From positions 33,711,802-33,775,801 of the forward strand of contig OZ024802.1 of NCBI GenBank assembly GCA_964017045.1: a DNA stretch of 64,000 bases. Direction: 5' to 3'. A model generated the notes under the pieces. The model did no database searches and was not told where the DNA came from. It was given only the letters and a program-made list of their open reading frames with translations. The position numbers and the translations under genes are program-made. Shown here one piece after another: positions 26,601 to 38,600 of the stretch. The stretch is from Omphiscola glabra (Eukaryota > Mollusca > Gastropoda > Lymnaeidae). Within the stretch, counting starts at the first letter, position 1, and every line of letters starts with the position of its first letter.

Positions 26601-29600
26601 CAGCTGTCACACAGGGTTCCAAAAATGTCAGCTGTCACACACGGCTCAAACATGTCAGCTGCCAAAAAGAACTCTAATATCTCGGCTGTAACACAAGGAG
26701 GGCTAACTTCCAAAAGGTCAGCTGTTACTTTATCTAGCACACACATCTTTAACATGTCAACTGTAACCTATGTCTTAAACATTTTAACTGTCAAGCTACT
26801 ACAACATGTCAGCCGTGTCAAATGTTAAATACTTGACAACTTTAACCCTATAACAGTCATAATTGGCGATCATCACCGTAATGGCTGCTTCTGTGGTGTT
26901 ACGGACGATATACTCTGCCTCCACTGAAATTACTATCATAAATGCAAATAACAACTTTTTATCTCAAGCCACATACATGTCACACGGCTCACAGAACTCA
27001 CAAATCCATACCATATGATTCCTTATCCAATTTACTTTAGAATTTCTTTACTTATTTGGGTCTCAATATCTATACTTAAATGGGTCTCTATATTTATACT
27101 TGTATGGGTCTCTATATCTATACTTAAATGGGTCTCTATATCTATACTTATTTGGGTCTCTATATTTATACTTGTATGGGTCTCAATATCTATACTTATT
27201 TGGTTCTCAAAATCTATACTTATATGGGTCTCTATATCTATACTTATTTGCGTCTCTATATCTATACTTATTTGGGTCTCTATATCTATACTTATTTGGG
27301 TCTCTGTATCTATACTTATTTGGGTCTCTATACCTATACTTATTTGGGTCTCTATATCTATACTTATATGGTTCTCAAAATCTATACTTATATGGTTCTC
27401 TATATCTATACTTATTTGGGTCTCTATATCTATACTGACATGGGTCTCTATATCTATACTTACAATGGGTCTCTATATCTATACTTATATCCAATGTCAG
27501 TGCACGTGTGCATCAGAATATTGGGATCGGTTCACTTTAACTGTCATTTAAAACCAAGAGACTTTGTCCTGTTATCAATGAAATGGATTTCACAAGAGAT
27601 TTGACCAACTCACTGCTATTTTGTCCTCTAACAGTTTGGCACAGTCTTCAGCCTCCATTAAATAATCTTTGACCTCAATAAGGATATCATCTCTTGGCAC
27701 TTTTTTGCTGGAATATAAACAAATAAGATTTTAAGCTTAAAGAGTTTGATAACAACAGCAGAGAACTTGGGCAGCTTCACCCTGTTGCGTGTGTGCCTGA
27801 TTCATAAACAGGTAGAGATGGGGCCTGGTGACAGCATGAGAGCCTGGTGACAGAATGGGGGCTTTATGACAGCTTTGGTGCCTGGTGACAGATTTGGGCC
27901 TTGTGACAGCATGATGGGCCTGGTGACAGAATAAGGGCCTAGTGACAGAATGGGAGCTTTGTGACAGCTTTGGGGCCTGGTGTCAGCATAATGGCCTAGT
28001 GACAGAATGGAGCTCTGTGGCAGCTTTTGAGCATGGTGACAGCATAAGGGCCTAGTGACAGAATGGGGTCCTTGTGACAGAATAAGGAGCTTGTGACATT
28101 ATAGCTCGGGCATAAAGTCAGAACTGAAATCATAAACACAGCTAAAATGCACTACCCCCCACCCCCCAACCCTTTCCCCATAAAGTGTGGGGATAAATGT
28201 TAATCATGTTTAAGCCCGTAGAGAGCCAACACAGGATGGCTGGTTTCTGCATGACTTTAAACATGTTTCACTGAAAACTATCCTTAGTTTGGTATTGTTG
28301 AGTTCATCAGAATGATTGACTGTCTGTGTTTCTATTTGATGGGCGCTGCCATGGACAACAATTATGGTTGGTATTTATATTTCATCATAAATTTTAAAAC
28401 AAAAACTGTAAGTAATCACCAAAAACATAAAAGTAAGTTTGGCGGATATGCCAGGTTTCCTTAAACCAATGACAATGTCACATGCCAGGTTGCCTTAAAC
28501 CAATGACAATGTCCCATGCCAGGTTTCCTTAAACCAATGACAATGTCACATGCCAGGTTTCCTTAAACCAATGACAATGTCACATGCCATGTTGAATTAA
28601 ACCAATGACAATGTCACATGCCAGGTTGAATTAAACCAATGACAATGTCACATGCCAGGTTGAATTAAACCAATGACAATGTCACATGCCAGGTTGAATT
28701 AAACCAATGACAATGTCACATGCCAGGTTGAATTAAACCAATGACAATGTCACATGCCAGGTTGCCTTAAACCAATGACAATGTCACATGCCAGGTTGAA
28801 TTAAACCAATGACAATGTCACATGCCAGGTTGCAATAGCAATGTTTAGACAAGAGCAAAGTTCGGGCACATTAACTTTCATGAGAAGAATTTTTAATTCA
28901 CCTTTTAAAAAAACCTGCCTAAAGACTTTAACATTTATCACGTATATTAACATTTTCTTTACTGCAATAAATTAAGAATATCATTTTATAAGAAGTACAT
29001 GTATTTGAAAATTAGAGCTTTTACAACTGGACAGTTAGCACTGGACCTAAATTTTATACTAGAAGTTAACTTTAAGCATTCAATTCTACTCACAATAAGT
29101 TAATTTTATACTAGAAGCTGACTTGAAAGTATTCAATACTACTCACATTAAGTTCAGACTCTCATGGGACCCTCTGATCCTCTTAAAGGAATCTTTAGCA
29201 AGCACACTATTTGACGTAGAGCTGGTGGCGTTCTGAGGATGCAATGGCATGGAGTGGAGTGAGGAGTGAGTCTGTTGAGGTGAGGGTGGAGACATGGTGA
29301 GTGAGGGTTGTTGCTGTGGTGATGTGCTGTTGCTGAGCTATAAAATAAACAAAAAAAAACAAACAGAAAAATAAATGCATTTGAGGAAAGGTGGTGGGGG
29401 GTGAGGGTTGAGGAGGGTGCGGGTGTTGAGGGGGTGGGGGAGTGTTGAGGGGGTGGGGGAGTGTTGAGGGGGTGGGGGGTGTTGAAAAACAAAGAACTCA
29501 TCGAGTCAACAGAAGTCACTAAATTCATGTGATCGTCATAATAAATATTTTAACAAATTCTCATTTTCACATCCAGCCCACACTATCAAAATATTTCTAT

Positions 29601-32600
29601 TCACACAAACATACCTACAGGCAAGCAAATGCACAACCAAACACACTCAAAGCACACAACCACACACTCAAAGCACACAACCACACACTCAAAGCACACA
29701 ACCACATACTCAAAACACACAAATACAACACACAAAAACACACACAAGAATGACACTGCCTCCCGTTCCCCCTTAAAATGCTCAGAGGACACCAATTGCA
29801 CACTGGTGCGTTTAGATTTTTATACAAAGTTTCCATGCGGGCAAATGTCAGCGCAGGTCTTTATTATGAGAGTCTGGGTTTACCATGCGAGTCGGGGTTT
29901 ACCATGCGAGTCGTGGTTTACCATGCGAGTGGTGGTTTACCATGCAAGTCGTGGTTTACCATGAGAGTCGTGGTTTACCATGCGAGTCGTGGTTTACCAC
30001 GCGAGTCGTGGTTTACCACGCGAGTTGTGGTTTACTATGCGAGTCGTGGTTTACTATGCGAGTCATGGATAACCATGCGAGTCGTGGTTTACCATGCGAG
30101 TCGTGGTTTACTATGCGAGTCGTGGTTTACCATGCGAGTCGTGGTTTACCATGCGAGTCGTGGTTTACCATGCGAGTCGTGGTTTACCATGCGAGTCGTG
30201 GTTTACTATGCGAGTGAGTCGTGGTTTACTATGCGAGTGAGTCGTGGTTTACTATGCAAGTCGTGGTTTACCATGCGAGTCGTGGTTTACTATTCAAGTC
30301 GTGGTTTACTATGCGAGTCGTGGTTTACCATGCAAGTGAGTCGTGGTTTACTATGCGAGTGAGTCGTGGTTTACTATGCGAGTCATGGTTTGCTATGTGA
30401 GTCGTGGTTTACTATATGAGTGAGTCAAGGTTTACCATGCAAGTCATGGTTGACTATGCAAGTCGTGGTTTACTATGCAAGTTGTGGTTGACTATGCGAG
30501 TCGTGGTTGACTATGCCAGTCCTATCTGGGTGAACATCAGCATGCGTTATGTGGATTGTTGGTCATGAGGGGCGTTGGCTATGCGGGGACCTGCTGTATT
30601 GTATAACAGTGTTGAGTCATAACAAACTGAGAACCAATTGTACTCCCAAGCTGGCATTTGTTTAATAAAAAAAATAGTTTATAACGGACAATTACCTGGG
30701 CCAGAGAAGACAGACAATTACCTGAGCCAGAGAAGACAGACAATTACCTGGGCCAGAGAAGCAGTGTGATATTCAGCAGTGGACCTAATGCGGTCAACCC
30801 ATAGTTGTCTCTCTTTAGCATCAGCGGCTAATGACAGAAGCAACACATACACAAAAACAAAAATGTTTAGATTCAAGGTTTAAACATGGAGACGACATTC
30901 TTGCACATGGGATATTCATTAAGTGCAATTCTAACAATGGTGCAAGACTGCTTGGTGTGCTGACAACACTATTGCAAGACTGCTTGGTGTGCTGACAGCA
31001 CTATTGCAAGACTGCTTAGTGTGCTGACAGCACTATTGCAAGACTGCTTGGTGTGCTGACAGCACTATTGCAAGACTGCTTGGTGTGCTGACAGCACTAC
31101 TGCAAGACTGCTTGGTGTGCTGACAGCACTATTGCAAGACTGCTTGGTGTGCTGACAGCACTACTGCAAGACTGCTTGGTGTGCTGACAGCACTACTGCA
31201 AGACTGCTTGGTGTGCTGACAGCACTACTGCAAGACTGCTTGGTGTGCTGACAGCACTACTGCAAGACTGCTTGGTGTGCTGACAGCACTATTGCAAGAC
31301 TGCTTGGTGTGCTGACAACACTATTGCAAGACTGCTTGGTGTGCTGACAGCACTATTGCAAGACTGCTTAGTGTGCTGACAGCACTATTGCAAGACTGCT
31401 TAATGTGCTGACAGCACTATTGCAAGACTGCTTAGTGTGCTGACAGCACTATTGCAAGACTGCTTGGTGTGCTGACAGCACCATTGCAAGACTGCTTAGT
31501 GTGCTGACAGCACCATTGCAAGACTGCTTGGTGTGCTGACAGCACTATTGCAAGACTGCTTGGTGTGCTGACAGCACTATTGCAAGACTGCTTAGTGTGC
31601 TGACAGCACTATTGCAAGACTGAGTGGTGTGCTGACAGCACTATTGCAAGACTGCTTGGTGTGCTGACAGCACTATTGCAAGACTGCTTGGTGTGCTGAC
31701 AACACTATTGCAAGACTGCTTAGTGTGCTGACAGCACTATTGCAAGACTGCTTAGTGTGCTGACAGCACTATTGCAAGACTGCTTGGTGTGCTGGGAGCA
31801 TTATTATGAGTTTCAGATTTTAAATACCAATTTTTTAAGGGCATGCTTTTCTGTTGGATCAAAAATAAATATGTATACAGTAGAAACTTGATTATCCAGA
31901 CCTTCAGTGATTTGTAGGTGTAATCCAGAAACTTAAAAACTTGATTATCCACTAATGGTGAGATCAATAGTTTTGTCCAGGTGAAAATAATTTTAAAATA
32001 TAATTATCTAGACTTGTGTAAGAAATAGGTTTAATCAATAAACAATTTTATTATCGGTTGTTACAGCTGGTTTAGTCTGTAGCATAAACAATCTGATTTA
32101 TAGATGAAATACTACATGTCATAAATAACTGTTGTTCTAAGTGTCATCTTTGACACATGAACGTCAACAATTGTGTCCTGGTGGATTTGGATCTGACTCA
32201 AATGCCATCATGATGCTGCGATACATTGCGGATGTACAATGTAAAATTGCTAGGTTACAAAATAAAAGCATGTATAATAAAAAAAACAATCCAGATATCA
32301 GTAAAAGAATGTTCCGTTTACCAACGTCCAGATATTGGGCAAATGAACGTTCAGTTTACCAACGTCCAGATATTGGGTAAATGAACGTTCAGTTTACCAA
32401 TGTCCAGATATTGGGTAAATGAACGTTCAGTTTACCAATGTCCAGATATTGGATAAATGAACGTTCAGTTTACCAACGTCCAGATATTGGGTAAATGAAC
32501 ATTCAGTTTACCAACGTCCAGATATTGGGTAAATGAACATTCAGCTTACCAACGTCCAGATAAATTATTTTCTAGATTATGTCTTAAGTTTCAGGACATA

Positions 32601-35600
32601 GATGACTTATTTGGAGTCGATCAACCAAGCACCCACCTCGCAATTTATAAATATCTCCACTTGCTGCACTTATTATAAATGTTTGTGAATCTTCTTCAGA
32701 CGGTGAAACAACGGCTGCCTGGAAATAGTTGGAGTTGGTATTAAAACACACGCCAACAAGAATCGTAGACACATTAAACACAAAGGTAATAAAACAATAT
32801 CTGGACCACAGCAGGGTATTACCTCAAGCTATTAGGTACAGCAGGGTATTACCTCAAGCTATTAGGTACAGCAGGGTATTACCTCAAGCTATTAGGTACA
32901 GCAGGGTATTACCTCAAGCTATTAGGCACAGCAGGGTATTACCTCAAGCTATTAGGCACAGCAGGGTATTATCTCAAGCTATTAGGCACAGCAGGGTATT
33001 ACCTCAAGCTATTAGGTACAACAGGTTAAGCCCTCAAGCTATTAGGCACAGCAGAGTATTACCTCAAGCTATTAGGTACAACAGGTTAAGCCCTCAAGCT
33101 ATTAGGTACAGCAGGGTATTACCTCAAGCTATTAGGCACAGCAGGGTATTACCTCAAGCTATTAGGTACAGCAGGTTAAGCCCTCAAGCTATTAGGCACA
33201 GCAGAGTATTACCTCAAGCTATTAGGCACAGCAGGTTAAGCCCTCAAGCTATTAGGCATAGCAGGTCAAGCTATCAGGTACCCCAGGTCGTTATCAGGCA
33301 CCCTAGGTCAAGCTATTAGGCACCCCAGGGTATTACCTCAAGCTGTGAGGCACCCCAGGTCAAGCTATAAGGCACCCCATGTCAAGCTATTAGGCGCAGC
33401 AGGGTATTACCTCAAGCTATCAGGCACACCAGGTCAAGCTATCAGGCACCCCAGGTCAAGCTATCAGGCACCCCAGGTCAAGCTATTAGGCACCCCAGGT
33501 CAAGTTATCAGGCACCCCAGGTCAAGCTATAAGGCACCCCAGGTCCCCAATATTGGTATCATTATGGTAACCCACTCAATCCCGTAGTGGCCAAATCCGG
33601 CAGATACCGATTCAATCCCACTAAGGCCAAATCCGGCCACTCAAACCCTTTGTTTACATGTTGCTAAAAAGAAAGTGGAAATCTCACTATTTAAACGTAA
33701 ATCTCGCTAGAAATGAGACCAAGGGAGATTACTCTCGTTTTAAAATTATTTTTATTTATTGGGTGAGGAGTATTCATTATTTTAAAAGCAGATTTTTTCT
33801 TTTAGTGTTATGATCGTTTGTATTCAAATACTTTGTAGAAAATTGACTTTTAGGAATTTACACAAGAAAAGCATTTGGAAATAATGTTACACAACACATA
33901 GAGCTACCATTTATGGATGCAAATCAATTTATTTCACATGATTATACTGTTAAATAGATTTGTTTTAAATTTTTTTCAAAACCTACTCACGGTAAGGGTG
34001 GAGTTGCTCCCCTTTGGTTGGGGTTTCCAATTATAAAATTTCTGAGCGCCCGGGATTGAATGGGTTAATAGATCTACCCCAAATGCTCTACTCAAAAAAT
34101 AAATCCCTCTTTCTAAACCCTCAATAAGACAATTAGCAAACAATTTCTTGATTTTTCTTTTTCAATCAATCATTAATCCAGCACTAAAAACTGGTCCTCA
34201 GCTTTACAAGGCACAGCTTTACAAGGCGCAGCTTTACAAGGTGCAGCTCTGCATCTCATTTCTCACATTAACAGTGACAATTTTGGTGAGCTCAATACAA
34301 GCTTGTTAGATTTTTTCCAAATCCTGATTCAGCCAATAGCTCTGTGGCCCATTGGAGAAAAGCTTTACATCACTGAAACCCGATCACCGAAAACGATTGG
34401 TGACAGGTGAAGACAAAACTTGTGGTATGACATGTATGTTAGGACATACTCACTGCCAAATGAATTGATCCCCTAGGCCTCATCTTTTTATGCTCTTCTT
34501 TCTGAAAAGTTACAAGATAATTTTTCTTTGAATAGATGAAAAGTTACCAGATAAAAAATTTATGAATAGATGAAAAGTTATCAGATAAAAATTGTATGAA
34601 TAGTTGAAAAGTTATTAGATTAACATTGTTTGAATAGATGAAAAGGTACCAGATATAAATTGTATGAATAGATGAAATGTTACCAGATACAAATTGTATG
34701 AATAGATGATAAGTTACCAGATAAAAATTGTATGAATAGATTAAACTTTACTAGATAAAAATTGTATGAATAGATGAAAAGTTTAATATGCCCAAATACT
34801 TTAAGAATAAAAAGGGGGTCAAGTTCATTTTAATTTTTATTCGTTAACTCTTCACCTAAGATATGCAGTTAGAAAAATCAACCATCGTTCATATTAATAA
34901 AATATAATAGCTCTATGCACAAGCAGAACTTGAAAAGAAAATAGAAGGCGATGGAGATGAGATGTTTCAGAGGCATTCTTGGCATCTGCTATAGAGACCA
35001 TATCACCAATGAACAAGTAACTGGGCAGTATGATGACCTCCTGGCGTCTGTAAAAAAGCGCAAACTTGAATGGTATGGCCACGTGACCAGAAAACAAGGG
35101 CTCGCCAAAGAAATCTTGCAGGGCACAACTAGAGGAGGAAGAAGAACAGGGAGACAGAGAAAAAGATGGGAAGATAACATCAAAGAATGGACGGGATTAC
35201 AACTAGGCGATGCTATGCATAAGGCAGGAGACTGAGAAGAATGGAGAAGAATAGTTTTTATGTCATCTGTGGCGCCCCAACGGTCGAAAGACTACGGGAC
35301 ATGATGATGATGCACATGACTAAAATTTGCTGCAATGTTAAATGCTTCATCAGTTGGATATGTTGGCATAAGAGATAAAATTATAGCAACAAATAGAGTT
35401 CTAAATACTGTGATTTTACCTTTTCTGATTAGAATATTGTAATTCTTGTATTTTTTTAATTGATAGTCCTAAACACTGACTAAACTTTTTAAAATTTAAG
35501 TAGGTCTTTTTGGTAAAATGCTATTTCCTATTGAAGCCAAGCCAAATTATTGATGTGAAATCTTGGCCATACTTCCTCCCACAATGTAAGGGAAAATTTT

Positions 35601-38600
35601 GGCACCACATACCTCAAAATACTCCAGTACCCCGGACTCTGGGTTTAACACAAACCACCTGTACTGAAAGCCCTTCACGACATTTGTGAATTTGAGGATC
35701 TGGCCTTCCATTGGTACTCGAGTTGACGCAGATCTGTCATGCCAAAGCAAATCAGAAGAACAACATTGAAAATGGTATCCAGCATTGCATTCATCCATCA
35801 TACCCAGCATTGCATTCATCACTCATACAATGATACCCAGCATTGCATTCATCACTCACACAATGGTACCCAGCATTGCATTCATCACTCACAGAATGAT
35901 ACCCAGCATTGCATTCATCCATCATACCCAGCATTGCATTCATCACTCACACAATGATACCCAGCATTGCATTCATCACTCACACAATGGTACCCAGCAT
36001 TGCATTCATCACTCACACAATGGTACCCAGCATTGCATTCATCACTCACACAATGGTACCCAGCATTGCATTCATCACTCACACAATGATACCCAGCATT
36101 GCATTCATCACTCACACAATGGTACCCAGCATTGCATTCATCACTCACACAATGGTACCCAGCATTGCATTCATCACTCACACAATGGTACCCAGCATTG
36201 CATTCATCACTCACACAATGGTACCCAGCATTGCATTCATCACTCATACCAAATGTATCCAGATCAGCTAATTGAAATACAAAACTAAACAAGAAACAGT
36301 TTAATTTACTGAATGTAAGCAACCTACATAAAAACTCGGTAAGCTCAATAAGTATGTCTACAAAAGCTTTTATTTCCCAGTGAACCCTTTAGTTTCCCAT
36401 GACAAAGTTATAGGAAACAATGACACTGAGGATGACACAACATTTTTTTAAACTAGGAGGTAGAAAGGAAATGTATCTGATTTGAAGTTAAACACACACT
36501 TTTTTTAATGTCCAGAACACTTACTCAAACTTTAAAAAAAAAAAACTTTTCATCACCCACCCCCCCCTTCCATACACAAACATACACTTTAAAAAGCAAC
36601 AAAACCTTATGAAATCTTTCCTTTTCACACTAAAACTTTCAATCATACCATTGACATGACACAACTGACATGGCACAACTGACATACACCATTGATCTGG
36701 CAACCAAACATGAAGTCTAATGCCAAAAAAAATAATTTGTCAACCTCTTGTTCACTAAAAAATTTAGTAATGTACAACTTAAATGACAGGAAGACACGAC
36801 AAGAAGGTTAAGTCTTGGGGAAACCCCTGAACCCAGTCTTGGGGTGGGGTACTTTCCCTAACTTAATTCAGAGTGATTCTCAAATGATGAGCTGAACCAC
36901 CGATTTGTGTAATGCTAATACAATCTCCAGCAAGCACAAGCTCTTCATAAAGCTAACTAACTGGTTTTGTCATTATAACTCACGCTAGAAATTTATTGAC
37001 TCTCTGTATTTTTGCTTCTTCCAACTGTTCAAACTCCTGAAAAAATGAAAATAAGAACAACTTTATTTTTTAATTTTAAAACCTCATCACGTGATACAGA
37101 AAATAGTTTAGCCTTAAATTAAAACTCTTATTTAGAGATGTTAGTTTTTTTTAAACTCTTTGTGTTTGTCAAAATGTTGTAACTATTTTTAAAAAAACTA
37201 AAATAACAAATTTAATTGTTATTTTTCTTTAACCTTTTCGCTACCGATGACGTCGACGCGATGTCACGATCACCCACTTTCAAATACCAAGGACATCACA
37301 TAGTCGTCATAACAAAAAGGCAAAGAACTTTTCTGGAATACCAAGGACATCACGTCGACGTCATATTTCAATGCTATATACTTCTTTATTCGTTTATCTA
37401 TCCAAAACCCGGCGGTAGTGAAGGGGTTAAAAAAATAGTTACAACGTTTTTTAAAAAGGATTTAAATTTTTTTTTTAAGGCAACTTTGTAATATTTTGCC
37501 TAATATATGGCTGATGTCAACTGTTGAATAAAGCTTTCCATTCAGTTAGCATCAGCATATAAGTAGAGTTTCTAAGCGCCGTGACATCATATTGGGGAAT
37601 CCCAACACTGGACTCAGTAGGACGAAAAGAGACCAATAGTTGGACCTGAACGATGTATATGATAACTTTCCCCTTTTCCATTGAACATTATTTGCATCAT
37701 AAACTAAATCTAACCATCACTACAGCTAATACCATCACTACAGTTAATACCATCACTACAGTTAAAGCCATTACTACAGCTAATACCATCACTACAGTTA
37801 AAGCTATCACTACAGCTAATACCATCACTACAGTTAATATGAACTATATTGAAATGAAAATTCACATTTCGTTTTTCTTAAAATACAACTTAAAATGTTC
37901 GAAAGAAATTTTTAAAAATAAACTCATCTTTGCTGATACCTCAAGATGAACACCGGAAAAATATGTGCCCGTTATTAAAAGTGCTGTAATCTGATTGGTT
38001 TAAAAATGAAGTACCCTTGTGCTATACATTTCTATTAGTATCATGTCACAATTTCACAGGACATTTCAACATAATTTTCTGGGGAGAGGAGACCCCTCCC
38101 CAAATCCCTCCCACCACTTACAAGACAAACATTTTTTTAAAAAAATTATAATAATAAAGTTTATTTGAAAAATCATGCTTCATCCCCAAAGACTCAAAGC
38201 GCGGTAAAAAGTCAAATCTAGGAGATAATATCTAGCTGGAAAAGATGGTAGACAACATCACCCAAGCAGGTGTTTGCGAAATAGATGTGTTTTTTAAATC
38301 GGTTTTGAAGGACTCCAGTGTCTGGCTGTTTCTGAGAGCGACAGGAAGGATGTTCCAAATTGTTTAGCCTGCAAATGCGAAAGTGCGCCTTCCGTAAGTC
38401 TGGAGGCGAACACGCGGTATCGAGAGACAAATATTTTTATCAAATAAATAGAGAGCTACAGCTACTAACTGCATTTTAGCCCTTTATCTGTCATTTGATG
38501 ACATTTAAAAAAATGTGTCAACTTACGTTTTACTGGTCCCCTGAGTTTCTGTAGATGAGTGAACTCTCATTTGTTCAGTCACTGATTGTTATAGTAGTTA

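Noticed and set aside
27015..27604. Three overlapping Tyr/Ile/Leu-rich ORFs as membrane proteins
   Set aside because: All are frames of one 24-bp repeat.
35915..36322. Cys-containing [11 protein letters not shown] repeat protein
   Set aside because: 33-bp repeat artefact; an apparent small exon at its edge (LADLDTFG) would put a stop in the frame if spliced to exon 3.
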